64,000 bases of DNA, taken from assembly GCF_020740795.1 (NCBI RefSeq), contig NC_067301.1, positions 5,394,001-5,458,000 of the forward strand. Direction: 5' to 3'. The notes beneath the pieces are model-generated. The model was given only the letters and a program-made list of their open reading frames with translations, was not told the origin of the DNA and made no database searches. This DNA is from Apus apus (lineage: Eukaryota > Chordata > Aves > Apodiformes > Apodidae). How positions within the stretch are numbered: the first letter of the stretch is position 1; each line of letters begins with the position of its first letter. Position numbers and translations under genes: made by a program. Of this stretch, positions 51,601 through 63,293 are shown piece by piece.

Positions 51601-54597
51601 GACAAAAGCTTATTGTTTCAAGACTCTGAACTGAAATCTTACTGAACCAACGTGATACAGATTTTGTCAAAAAAAAAGAACAGGAGGCTAATGCCTGTAA
51701 CAAGCTTCCACTGGAAGCTTGTAAATTAGCCTAGGAGAAAATAGCTGGATAAAATGTTCCCTGAATCCTTTCTAACAACATCTTTTTAAGACAGTTCATT
51801 ACATGCAGCTACAATTTCTTTTCAGAGCTAATGGTTCACTGGTACAGACAGAGGTGAAATAATTCAAGGTCTCTCATTGTCATAAGCTTCTTGAAACTTG
51901 ACAATTCTAGAACGGAAGCCAAAAAGAGGAGGAATGTTAGGAGAAGAATGCTGCTGCCAAAGGCAGAATTTTGTTTGAAAGGCAGGGATAGATCAGCTTC
52001 AGGTGTATGAATGGAGGTGGGGGAATGAGATCTCTGAAGAGATTCAACTGAGCTAAGAGAATGGGCAGAAGGATTCTGGGCTCTTCATTCAGTCAGAACC
52101 CACAACTTTTTTGATGATGGTCTGAGCAAGGGTTGCCCTGTCCCAGGTGCAGAATCTGGCACTTGCCCTTGTTAAACTTCATGTGGTTGGTGACTGCCCA
52201 TCTCTCCTCTAACTTGTCCAGGTCTCTGCAAGGCCTGCCCACCCTTGAGGGAGTCGACAGCTCCTCCCAGTTTTGTATCACCAGCAAACTTGCTTAGAAT
52301 TCCTTTGAATCCTGTGTCCAAATCATTGATTAACGTGTTGTGAGGACTGGGCCTAGGATGGAGCCCTGTGGGACCCCACTGGTGACTGGTCACCAGCCTG
52401 ATATTACCCCACTCACTGTCACTCATTCCATCCTGAGGGGAAGAGATGGGGCAGGTACTGATCTCTTCACTCTGGAATTTTACTTTTTGTTAGTAGAAAG
52501 TCAGTTTGCTCATTCTTGCTGAACCACTGCCATTTTCCCAACAAACTGGTATCACTAATCTATTTAAGGGAAAGCAGTTCTGGAGGAGGACAGTGGAGCA
52601 AATGGTACATGGGGTAAACAACACAGGGCTCTCAGAGGCCAGCTGATCCTTTAACTCATTTATGGGGACTGCTGCCTTTTTACAAGGTATTTGATCTTTC
52701 CTGATATGCACAATGGCACAGGGCAGTGAGATCAGCTACTTCTTTGGAGGAAGAAAGATCCATTATAACAGTAGCATGCATAAATCCAGATGTTTTCTAG
52801 CAGCTGATTTGTAACAGAAATTGCCAGAGATGCTTTCTCAGAACACTCGTCCTGCCCCCCAATTACACTTTGTCCAGTACTGATGAAAAAAAGCTCCTGA
52901 GTGATTTGGCAGAAGGTAACAGGTATTTTGACATTCCACTTTTATGAAATCTGCATATTCCAGTACCTCCTCAGATGATAGTATCAGTGGGTGTTTAAAT
53001 CCACCACAAAGAGAGTTAAAAATTAAGAAAGAAGAAATGTCTTTTGACTTTCACTTGTCATATTTAAAAGTATGTTTATATGGGGATGTTCAGAACTTAA
53101 AACCTATTAATTTTAGGATGGATTAGTGACATTCATTAAACCCCAACCTAGATATTTCTTCTCAGAATATAAAAGTAGTCTTAACTGTAGCTTTAATTTA
53201 TATTGTGGGTTTGGTTTTTTTTTTAAATAATTCAAGTTAGTGTACCCTCACAGTTCTAGATGGAGTAAGAAGGTGGAAGTGCTCAGTTAAGTGTCTAGCA
53301 CCTCACAGTGATTGAAAATATCACTTACTGCCCAGCTTAGTCAAATAATTTGAGTCAATACTGGAAAGATGTCTGCTATGATAATGAATTCCAGACCTGC
53401 TAAGCTAAGATGACAGTTCCATGTTATAACTGACCTGGATTTCCATCCGGTACTTTATCCCTTATGACTCAATTTGTTTACTCTCATTCCACACAGCTAA
53501 GTATTTATTTACCCCATTGTCTAATTCACAGTAAAGTTTCTTGCTCCTTCTGGGAATGCATATTCTGCATAAATGGAATTTTTCTAAACAAATCTCTTTT
53601 ATCTGCTTCTTTTCAGGGTATAAGAAAAGCTAGAAAGGACTCACCTTTTTTTTTAGGCACGATCCCACTTTCTGAGGGAATACTACTGCAGGTTTGTTAG
53701 CCAATGCAGAATCTCATGGCTCATAAAAAGGAGTATTTCCCTCCTATGACCACGATTACAAGCTTTTATAGGGGCTTTAAAATGGAATATGTGGGAGATT
53801 AGTGGGGATAAAGAAATATTTCAGAGTGTTCAGAGGATAAGCATAGGTTGTACTGATTATGTCAAGCTGATCTGATGTTTGTTCACTTTCTACTTTTACC
53901 CAAACAAGTTTTGTCCAGTCACATGGTGGATAGAAACACATGGATTTGCACTTGGTCACTCTTCCTTCGCCATCATCACCTCTATTGGCACAAGCATTTG
54001 GCCAGACGTGGGCTAATCCCAGCCTAAATTATAACAAAGGATAATGCAGAGTTGTCTTGGCAAAAAAATAGCAAACTATGAAGTTGTAAAGGCATCAAAA
54101 TCCTTTAGAATCAATCAGAACAGAGGGTTAGGACCAAAGTTCTCCAAGTCACAGGGAAGTTTTTCTTGGATCTCACTGAATAACTGGTGACCCCAGAGCC
54201 CCTTGGTGCACACTCTGGTGAGGAGCTTCCACATAACTGATAGCTCTGTATGAATCTCTAAAAGCAGAATTCCTTTAGATATACTTTGTAATGTCTGTTC
54301 TAGGTGTTCTGGCCAGCAGTACAGCAGGGGAAAAAAGATCAGCACTAAGCAAAAAGTCTTAGGTCATACTTCAGCCTTATTCAAAGAGAAAACCATTACA
54401 GTTCCTGAACATGGAGACTGGAGGGCAGCATTGGCAGTATTCCATGGGCTCTTCAGTGGAGAACTACCTTTACACTAACTAGTACACTTGCAAAAAACCA
54501 CACGTATCTTCTCAGGCCCATAAAGCAGAATACAATTAAACCAGATAAAAAATAAAGTTCACTTGCAATTTAAGAATATGCAAAATACACTACACTT
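48691..54597. other. intergenic between DHRS3 and the AADACL4-like gene
   Basis: AT-rich DNA separating two divergent genes. It holds the CR1 fragment at 52.1-52.4 kb and otherwise no recognisable gene or RNA. Any shared enhancer would lie here or in DHRS3 intron 1, but nothing in the sequence singles one out. Confidence 0.6.
52083..52430 (-). mobile_element. CR1 LINE fragment (reverse transcriptase core)
   Basis: The minus strand encodes a degenerate CR1 reverse transcriptase segment: [36 protein letters not shown], then a LMKFNKGKC-like stretch out of frame. The catalytic box reads FAGD in place of FADD, and the frame is broken, so the copy is inactive. Confidence 0.85.
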
Positions 54598-54633
54598 GAT
54601 ACTACACTTCATCTTAGCCAAAAAGCCAAGAAG
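54598..54633 (-). pseudogene. U2 snRNA 5' fragment fused to CR1
   Basis: Read on the minus strand, 36 bases match U2 snRNA nucleotides about 5-40 with three mismatches, including the conserved GGCTAAGAT and AAGTGTAGTATC stretches. It directly abuts the 5' truncation point of the plus-strand CR1 at 54,635, head to head. Beyond nucleotide 40 the text repeats AAGTGTAG, as if a short part of U2 were copied again. It lacks the rest of U2 and is not a functional gene. Confidence 0.75.
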
Positions 54634-54634
54634 T

Positions 54635-55693
54635 CAAGTGAGGTGGATCATGAACTGGTTGAAAGGAAGAAGTCAGAGAGTTGTGGTCAATGGGACAAAA
54701 TCTAGTTGGGAGGTCTGTGACCAGTGGGGTCCCTCAGGGGTTGGTACTGGGACCAGTACTATTCAATATTTTCATCAATGACCTGGATGAGGGAACAGGG
54801 TGTGCCCTCAGCAAGTTTGCTGATGACACTAAACTGGGAGGAGTGGCTGACACACCAGAAGGCTGTGCTGCCATTCAGCAAGACCTGGACAGGCTGGAGA
54901 GTTGGGTGGGGAGGAAATTGATGAAATTCAACAAGGGCCAAGTGTAGAGTCTTGCATCTGGGGAAGAACAACCCCATGTACCAGTACAGGTTGGGGGCTG
55001 ACCTTCTGGAGAGCAGGGTAGGAGAAAGGGACCTGGGGGTCCTGGTGGACAGGAGGATGACCATGAGCCAGCAATGTGCCCTTGTAGCCAAGAAGGCCAA
55101 TGGCATCCTGGGATGGGTTAGAAAGGGGGTGGTTAGTAGGTCAAGGGAGGTTCTCCTCCCCCTCTATTCTGCCTTGGTGAGGCCACATCTGGAGTATTGT
55201 GTCCAGTTCTGGGCCCCTCAGTTCAAGTAGGACAGGGAACTGCTTGAAAGAGTCCAGGGCAGAGCCACAAAGATGATGAAGGGAGTGGAACATCTCCCTG
55301 ATGAGGAAAGGCTGAGGGAGCTGGGTCTCTTGAGCTTGGAGAAGAGGAGACTGAGGGGTGACCTCATCAATGTTTACAAATACGTTAAGGGTAAGTGTCT
55401 GGAGGATGGAGCCAGGCTTTGTTCAGTGATGTCCAGTGATGGGACAAGGGGCAGTGGGTGCAAACTGAAACACAGGAGGTTCCATGTAAACATCAGAAAA
55501 AACTTCCTTCCTGTGAGAGTGACAGAGCCCTGGGACAGGTTGCCCAGAGAGTTTGTGGAGTCTCCTTCTCTGGAGACATTCAGACCCACCTGGACACGTT
55601 CCTGTGTGATGCGCTCTGGGTGACCCTGCTCTGGTAGGGGGGGTTGGACACGATGATCATTGGGGGCCCCTTCCAACCCGTAAGATTCTGTGA
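54635..55693 (+). mobile_element. CR1 LINE, 5'-truncated, 3' end of ORF2
   Basis: About 1.06 kb of a CR1 non-LTR retrotransposon in plus orientation. The reverse transcriptase region is readable: [28 protein letters not shown] (the catalytic box), then [13 protein letters not shown] and the C-terminal [12 protein letters not shown] stretch. It ends with the CR1 3' tail at AAGATTCTGTGA. It is dead: a frameshift near 54,935 (an extra C) and an in-frame stop after PQFK at about 55,230. It is the longest CR1 in the window. Confidence 0.93.
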
Positions 55694-55797
55694 TAATACT
55701 GACATTTCCTGGATGTGAGTCTTCAACATATGAACTTTGACCGTGCTAAATAAAGTTGTCACAGTTGGATGTGTGTCTGCTTCCAGCACCTGGCAGC

Positions 55798-55870
55798 CTT
55801 ATCAGTAGGAGGGTGGAGGAATTTTGGTATGCAAATTACTCCTCTGTTGAGTCAGTCTGGAGGATATAAG
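55798..55870 (+). promoter_or_regulatory. compact promoter of the AADACL4-like gene
   Basis: Within 75 bp upstream of exon 1 lie four motifs. In order they are a GATA-type site (TTATCA at about 55,799), a perfect octamer ATGCAAAT at 55,829-55,836, a perfect AP-1 site TGAGTCA at 55,848-55,854, and TATAAG at 55,865-55,870. A start near 55,895 would leave a short 5' UTR of about 30 bases. Sites are seen directly; factor binding is inferred. Confidence 0.5.
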
Positions 55871-55926
55871 TACTGGACAGAAGCACATCAAACAGTTCAC
55901 TAATCAATTATTCCCACCAAAGAAAA

Positions 55927-56097
55927 ATGGAATCCTTTTCTGCTCTGGCTCTAATAGGAGGAATTCTAGTTGCTTTTGTATTAGTGGTTTTAATTGCAAT
56001 TTATCTTGATTCCTTCAAGGTAGAGATTCCTCCTGATGTTGACCAGCCAGCAAAGCTCCGCTTGTATCATGGGTTGTATGTTCTGATGGAAATTCTG
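55927..56097 (+). CDS. AADACL4: AADACL4-like exon 1
   Basis: Residues 1-57. It starts MESFSALALIGG, runs through a hydrophobic type II signal anchor, then IPPDVDQPAKLRLYHG, a family-typical juxtamembrane segment. It ends MEIL in phase 0 with donor gtgagt. The ATG is preceded by AAAA and lies about 60 bp downstream of a TATA-like element. Confidence 0.9.
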
Positions 56098-59000
56098 GTG
56101 AGTTCATCATGCTCTGTGATTTCCAGGAAGGGGAAAACTTAAGTAGGACTATGAAGCTTTGCATCTAATATTGCAACTGTGCATACTGGGAACCACATGG
56201 TGACATAGATTTAAAGATAAAGGTCAAAGTTTGATTTGTTATTCTATTACTGTATATAAAAGCAGGCAGTATGTGGTGAGTTCCTTTAAATACTGAGATA
56301 TGCATTCTTATGCCATAATTGTAATTTGATGGCCTTCTATAATGAAATGATTGGTCCTGTGGATGACAGGAGGGCTGTGGACATAATTTCCATGGACAAT
56401 AATAACCAAACCTTCTATATCTCAATGTATTTTGAAATATGCACAGTAATTTCCTAAGGTTTGAACTATTTGCAGTAATTTTCTTCCCTGTGATTTTGTT
56501 CTTATTTCCACCATGAAATATCATAGAATCATGTGGGTTGGAAGGCACCTCCCGAGGTCATCTAATCTAATGTCCTGGCCAAAGCAGGTTCAGCTAGAAC
56601 TGTTATCACTTATTACTTAAATACTTGTCAGCCAGACTCACTGTGCTTTGTGCTTTGCCATCAGAGAAAGAAATAGCTTTTACCCAAAAAGCTTTTGAAG
56701 AAGGCAACAGGAGTACAGAAGTGCAGCCTAAGCCCTCTCATGTCTGGCACTTAACACGTCGAAAGAAAGCCTGCAGGAAAATCTCAGAGTGCTTTCATTC
56801 ATGTTTGTACAGAGCTCATCTCAAGCCAAGGTATTCTCCAATCCCCTAGTTATATATAATGAAGGTAGCAACTAAGGCTCATGCCCTGAAACGTGATTTG
56901 GGGTGCTATAATCTAAATAAGACTTAGGTGGGTTGCTTGAATTCACACAGGAGCATTCACCAAATCCAGTAATTGTGCCTGGTTCTCCAATGGCCTATGC
57001 CTCATGTACCTTCCTGGAAGAGGCTCATAGATCTCATCCTGGCTTTTGTTTCAATCTGTTCATACAGGTCTTAGGTCTAATGGTGCATATTGCACTCTGA
57101 TATAAAGCTTTGATGACAATTATTTTGGTTGGCAAAGCACAACACTTCAAAGTGACTGGCAGATTCTCCAGTGGAGTATGAAAGTCCACGAAGCTCAAAG
57201 CGAGTGGTTTTTGAAGTAAAAATCTGGTCCCCATAGGATCTTCTATATAAAAAGCCAGTTTGTGGCAGCAAACAATTTTTCAAAGGCTCTATTTCCCAAG
57301 AAGAAGTATGGTGACAAGCTGATCTAGGCTCTCTTCTGTTTACACATACACACATTTTAGAACCTGGCTTATAAAGTCTGTTTCTTCTACTACCAATGAT
57401 CACATCTGTCTAGGCATAGTCATCCCTTTCAGTGCTTGAATGTATTGTTATTGGTTCTGAAGTATTTTGTAATTATTAATCAAGAAACTTTTCAACAGAG
57501 TACATACCAAATTCCCCATTCTCCTTCATGACAGTGTTTTCCCTGAATTTGAAGATGCCTCTGTGACATCAGGAGCTCCTGGGATAAGGAAAGTGGGTAC
57601 TTAGATAGAATGCCCTGATACCAAGTTTATCATATATATTACTGTCTATCATCTGAAAGGTCTGTAAAACCTCAGGAATGTTAGAAAGTGCAGAATAAAT
57701 AAACCCAGAATGGCAATTCTGCCAACTTCAACTATTCCAAAATCATAACTGACAAAAAGACTTAAAAGTAATGAGAGTTTTTGAAAATTGCTGTTTGGGG
57801 AAGGCTACAATGACCCTGTGGTTTCTGCCATGATTGTCCAGGCTTTTATATTCATTTTCCCCTTTGCCATGATACCTAAAAATGTGCATTTTCAAATGTA
57901 AGGCAGGAGCTGTATTTATCCATTTGTCTCTGGAAACACCAAGCACTGCTGGCAGTTTTGGCAGAGTTTTATGAAAAAACTCTAGAACATCTCTGACTTC
58001 CCATCTTTGTTTCTAAATGATGTTCTCTTTCCTCCATGGCTCATGGTGTTTTCTTCTATTACTCCTTGCTCAACTTGTTTATTGCAGCCTGCTCTATTAT
58101 TAGGAAGAAAGATTTTGTTATTGAGAAAGGCCTGGGTGAGGAACTGGGTGTTGCAACACACTTGAACTCAGTGAGATTTGGCTTCACATGTACATGATAG
58201 CTGGGATCATGCACCTAAGAAAGTTCCACCTCTTTGTCTTACTCTGGCATTATTTGAAAGCAAAATTACTATTTAAGATCAATATTTGAATTGTCTCTGA
58301 GATAGACAGAGCAGATCTAAATTAAAGGCCAGAAGGGTGGAAAGAACACTTCCAAGAGCATAGCTGGCCTTTAGTTTAGGAGGCATTGATGCAGCAGTGT
58401 ACATGGAGATTTCTGGTGCTCAGAAGATAACAATACAATTTGCAATTTCCTTGTGATGATTATCATCATTCCAGAAGAATGAGTTATAATAGTCCATAAG
58501 GGCTATTAAGTCACCATTTAATGTGAAGGGAAATGTCGTTCCTAGCAGGAAATGCATCTGTTACATCACATGTTCAAAATAAAGGAGGATTCTAGTGTCA
58601 CCTTCAGGCTTAACTATCAACAGCTGACTGACCTTGGGTAAGAAAATATTTTGACACATGTAACAAACCTCCCTTGTCTTCAGAATATTTGTTTTCCCTG
58701 ATTAGGTCTAAGAAACTGACTGCAGAGCCAATTCCTGAATAGCTGTGAGATCTAGATAAAGGCAGCAGTTTCATTGATGGAGATAAAATTCAGAACCATT
58801 TTCACCTGTTCTTCATTTAGGCCAGCAGCCCTTCACTATTGATGATAGGCAATCATGGTTTTCTTAAAGCTTGTTCTCACTGACCCTGTGGCATGGAGAT
58901 GACTCAAGACCAGTAAGTTACTGAATCTTGCACACAAACTAACATGACTTTTTCTCCTAGTTTGCTAAATGCTGTCATGCTAGGGACATTTTCATCTCAT

Positions 59001-62000
59001 CTAACCTTAAATACTTTAGCTGAGGCATCTGAAGTACACAGCCTCCCTTTATGGAGATGAAGAGACATCTCCAGAGCATGATTTAACACACCCGAAACTG
59101 GAACTGTCCTCAAGAAATGCCTTGTTCTCCTCACTGATTAGAAAAGCAGCCTCAGGCCTCATGATTCCTAAATTCCATTCCTAAGCAAATGCCTGATGTT
59201 ACTTTTGGCAAATAGAAGGTATTTATGGAACACATTTCATGGAACAAGTATTACAACACTTTTTCCAGAGATACTGGTACCTCACATAACGATGACGTAC
59301 ATTTTCACTTTCATAACTGAAATCACAAAACCACTAGAGTTATTTGTGGTAATCCTATAAAGCAGCAAATAACCAATACAATTATCCTAAATATAGTATA
59401 GAAAAAGGTAGTTTGTGGCCTTTATAGAGTGGGAAGATTTGAATTCCCTATACTAATTTCTCTTTTTTCCTGTTATACTTATCTAGACAAAGAACTTAGA
59501 CAGTTTGGGAGTCATTAAGGAGCACATACTTCTTAGGTTGGTGACTGATGGACTGCCAGCATGCAGGGATTCAAGGCTCTTCATACAGGATCTGCATTTT
59601 GATGATGTGCCAGTGAGGGTCTACCTCCCAAGAGGGCCATCTGCAAGCAAACGAAGAGGAGTCATCTTCTTCCATGGAGGATGCGGGTTGTTTGGAAGCA
59701 TCAGTAAGGAGCTGAAAGAGAAAATATTAGTGTTCAGGATTGTTAACTATATAGTTTTAAAAAACGGAGTCACTGAAGCTTAGTTTGAGAGATTGTGAGA
59801 TAGAAAGCACTTAATGTTTATTTTTACTTTTTAAGATCTCCAATCTGCCCTTATTTAGTATCTAAATAATTTTTATAGGATATAGTACTCTTTACGGTAT
59901 ATATCCCTACAGCAAATGATGCTGCTGAAGAAAGAAGTTGTTTTTTTGGGGGTCTGAAAACCTGACAGTGAAGTTAACACCTGCATTCCTCCCTTTGAAC
60001 TCTAACTGCAGCATGAATAAACATATCCCAGTGAAGGGACTCCTACAAACAGTGCTCTTGGCAGCTTCATGAGGCCTGTAGAAGCAATTTTAGAACACAT
60101 GTCCATGATGCACACACTTCAGTTATGTTGATTTTTTTTTCCAGTTTATTAGAGAAAGCAGATAATTGCCAAAATGTCATTTAGAAAGTTCTAAAAGACA
60201 CTTTCTACAGGAAGCAGCCATGCAGACATATTAATTGGCATTAGAATTCTGTAATTGAAGGAACACATCACTGAGAAAATACCCATAAACCAAATCTTCT
60301 AAATGCAAAAAAATCAGAATTAATGTTGAAGAAAAAAAATCAATGTATCCCTAAAGATGCTAAAACAGGTATATTTCTGCCCACAACCTAACTATGAAAT
60401 AATTATATAATTAGACCATTGACTTTAAAACAATTTAGATGTCTTAGATTTCTGCCCGAATTAGCCACAAAGAAATATGCTGATGTCACAGGGGACACAC
60501 CAGTTCTATTGTCTCACCACCATCATGAATGATGTCATCCTTATATCCAACCTAATTCTACCCTCTCACAGTTTAAAACCATTGCCCCTTGTCTTACAGT
60601 AATAATCGTAATTCCTTATTTAATTCCTTATTGTCCTTACAGATCAACCATCTCCCCATACGTATTAACTTTACAGTGTGTCCAGAGGATCAAAAGTCTA
60701 GATTATTTTTATCCTAGAGAAAATTCGGTGAGCTGCCCTCACTCAATCATGTCAATATGCCACTAAAAAGCAAGGAACAGTGTTACTTCAAGTATTCTAA
60801 GATACTAATTACATTAACAACATTTGTTCTCCAGGAACTTATGAAAGACCCTGCCGGTACATAGCCAGAAAATCTGATTCAGTGGTTGTGTCTGTTGGGT
60901 AAGTGAGCTCCACCTCATGTTACTCCTAAAATTAGGCAGTTCTTCTGCCTTCCTCCCTACCTCCCCCCTGCCCCCCAAATTATTCCCATTCTGTACTTAA
61001 CATTTCTGTGAATAGAAGAAAAGAACCTGAGCTCTAGTGTTGTCTGCCCCTATGTTGTTGATATAAGAAAGCACATGCCATGAAATGACAGTGAGAAATA
61101 CCTGATACAGGTTTAGAAAGTTACAAAAGTTATCAGTATGCCAGCTATTTTCAGAAGAACAAAAAGATCTGTTCATTTTACATCATTATCACCTGAAAAA
61201 TCACTGCATTGTATAACAAGGAATTATAAGCTGTTTTCTCCATTTCAAGTTTTAATACTTAGGGGGCTTTGGGGATTACTTTAAAAAGTAAATAATAAGT
61301 CTAAAGTTTATTTTTTACAACTGCATGGACCACTGCTTCCTTTTAATGATTTTTTGCCTATGGAAAATAGATGATTGTATGAAGAAACTTTAGTTTCCAA
61401 CAAATTCTTCTATGAACAAATCCATTACTAAAGAATTTTATTAAGCTGAGAGGAACTGAGTTTGAGAATAAATTGCATATTTCATACCTTGTCTGGGGTA
61501 AGTTACAATGGCTTTAAAGTGACTCTGAAGTAAGATATTGATATCCTGTTATTCCCTGGATATAAGGATGTTTACTTTATGAATGCATTGAATTAATTTC
61601 ACAGAAAAGTGAAAAAACAGAAAAGCAGAAGCAAACAGAAGGGCTACGAGAGAATGATTCTACTGCTACCTTAGTAGTATTTATCTTTTATTTATTAAAC
61701 TTAATCTTCTCCAGAAAGCCTTAAGACAATAAGTACAAAGAATAAAGAACCATGTCTGTTAAAAATGTAGTCTCAAAGTAGCTTTTTATGCCATTGGAAT
61801 AAAATGACACTTTAACTTGACTGGATATCTGACTGTTAGGCCTGCCTTGATTTTCATCCTACCAATAAGTTGTTAAGAAATAAACAAACAAATCATTACT
61901 GTAACATCACTCCTCTGTAATCACTTGTTCCAATCAATAAAATAATGTCTACACAAAGCTATTTTGTCACCACAGTACATTTACTGTGTGGTGGTTTATA

Positions 62001-63293
62001 ACATATTTAAATTATTCCTTTTCTATTAAAATGTAGTAATACTATACAATACAGTACTAATGTAGAATAATACAATAGTCAGTGTCCCCAGTGTAAAAAG
62101 CTCAGGAGCCAGAACTTGGTTGGAACTTGTGGGCAAGCAGGATTGACTCCTAATGTGCAAGGTCAGTCCCAATAAGGGAGATGGAGACTTTCCTGCTGGC
62201 ATCAACTTTGATCTGAGATGCACTCAGAGCAGGAAGGGAGCAAATGTGTGGCTTTGTATCGTGGGTGATTGGACAGTGCTACTCAAGGTTTTTATGCCCT
62301 TAAATGATGCTGGAATAAACCTCAATGATCAGTGGCCTCTATTTTGACTGAAATGGGAGGGGAAGCTTTTGTTTTGCTTCAGCATACAACACTTTTAAAT
62401 AAGTAACACTGGATTTGGAGAGCTTTTGCGAATGTATAATCCATGGATGCATTTAAGATGACCCAGTCAAGCAATTTGCCAATAGAGGTCCTGGTAGTAA
62501 CTGCTGTCTTTGGTACATTTCAGGTACCGTTTGTCTCCTGAGCACAAGTATCCAGCCCAGTTTCTGGACTGTCTCGCTGCTACTCTCCACTTTTTGAAGA
62601 CTGCAGAAAACTATGGGGTGGATCCTGATAGGATTATTGTTTGTGGGGATAGTGCAGGGGGCACTTACGCTACTGGGATTTGCCAAGAACTGGTGAATAG
62701 AAGAGATATCCCAAAGATACGTGCCCAGGTACTGATCTATCCATTTCTCCAATCACTGAACTTCAATCTGCCATCTCACCAGAAAAATGCTTTCCTTGCC
62801 TTCCTTTCCCGGGACCGTGGGATGCGTTTTGTTCTGAAATACTTGCAAAAGGACACCTCGATGAAGGTGGCTATTTTGGCAGGTTCTCATGTTCCTGAGA
62901 GTATGAATCGGAAATACAGGAAATGGATAAATCCAGATCTTATCCCAGAGGAATTTAGACCGGGCTATAAACCACCGTTACCCACTCCGTTCTTACCTCA
63001 AGTCCACGAAGAAATAAAAGAAATGTTTCAGATAAGATTCTCCCCCGTTAGCAGAAGATGCTGTTGTTTCCTGCCTACCTGATACTTGTATCATCACCTG
63101 TGAGCATGATGTGCTCCGAGATGATGGGCTGTTGTACAAGAAACGCCTGGAGGACAACAACGTACCAGTGACCTGGCACTACCTGGACAAAGGCTTCCAT
63201 GGTGTACTGTCATCTTTTGGTTTTGGCATTTTTTCTTTTCCATCAGCAAGTGAAATAGTGAACCACACTGTAAACTTTATAAAAGATTATTAA
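55927..63293 (+). CDS. AADACL4: AADACL4-like arylacetamide deacetylase-family esterase, frameshifted in last exon
   Basis: Four exons: 55927-56097, 59487-59703, 60835-60898 and 62524-63293, all with GT/AG introns and matching phases (0, 1, 2). The product resembles AADAC-family hormone-sensitive-lipase-type hydrolases, and the position beside DHRS3 matches AADACL4. Expected role: ER-anchored serine esterase with a lumenal catalytic domain. Visible parts: an N-terminal hydrophobic signal anchor at about 7-27; an oxyanion loop HGGCG at 120-124; and the nucleophile Ser194 in GDSAGG. Asp346 (DVLRDDG) and His376 (GFHG) lie downstream in the +1 frame. An extra C in the run 63,042-63,046 shifts the frame after Ser324, so the literal reading stops at 63,082. 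Discounting that base, the length is about 406 residues, usual for the family. It may be a sequencing error, a recent null allele or a young pseudogene. Birds have several AADACL4-like copies, so exact orthology is uncertain. Confidence 0.88.
56519..56601 (-). mobile_element. CR1 LINE 3' tail fragment
   Basis: TCATAGAATCATGTGGGTTG GAAGGCACCTCC...GTCATCTAATC is a reverse-oriented CR1 3' end of about 80 bp in intron 1 of the esterase gene. Confidence 0.85.
59487..59703 (+). CDS. AADACL4: AADACL4-like exon 2
   Basis: Residues 58-129 plus one base. It begins TKNLDSLGV after acceptor atctag and ends GSI with donor gtaagg. It contains the beta strands leading to the oxyanion loop, FFHGGCGLFGS. The family loop is usually HGGG or HGGA, so Cys123 at the third loop position is uncommon. 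Confidence 0.92.
60508..60605 (-). mobile_element. old CR1 LINE fragment
   Basis: The stretch CTTATATCCAACCTAATTC and AGTTTAAAACCATTGCCCCT, preceded by TTGTCTCACCACCATCA, matches CR1 ORF2/3' UTR in reverse. It is diverged and lies in intron 2 of the esterase gene. Sequence to about 60,730 may be a further decayed part. Confidence 0.7.
60835..60898 (+). CDS. AADACL4: AADACL4-like exon 3
   Basis: A 64-bp exon encoding TYERPCRYIARKSDSVVVSV with split codons at both ends. Acceptor is ttctccag and donor gtaagt. Residues 130-151 bridge the oxyanion loop to the next beta strand. It is too short for ORF scanning; it was placed by phase and by family order. Confidence 0.88.
62524..63293 (+). CDS. AADACL4: AADACL4-like exon 4 (terminal), with +1 frameshift
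   Basis: It begins YRLSPEHKYPAQFLDC after acceptor acatttcag. The first frame carries GDSAGG with nucleophile Ser194 and continues to FSP at 63,046, then runs out of frame to a TGA at 63,080-63,082. The +1 frame from 63,048 (LAEDAVVSCLPD) continues the family sequence through DVLRDDG and GFHG to TAA at 63,291-63,293. Both parts match the family without other breaks. Confidence 0.9.

Noticed and set aside
54563-55623. Possible host gene with reverse transcriptase-like domain
   Set aside because: It is a truncated CR1 copy with a frameshift and an in-frame stop, ending in the CR1 3' tail.
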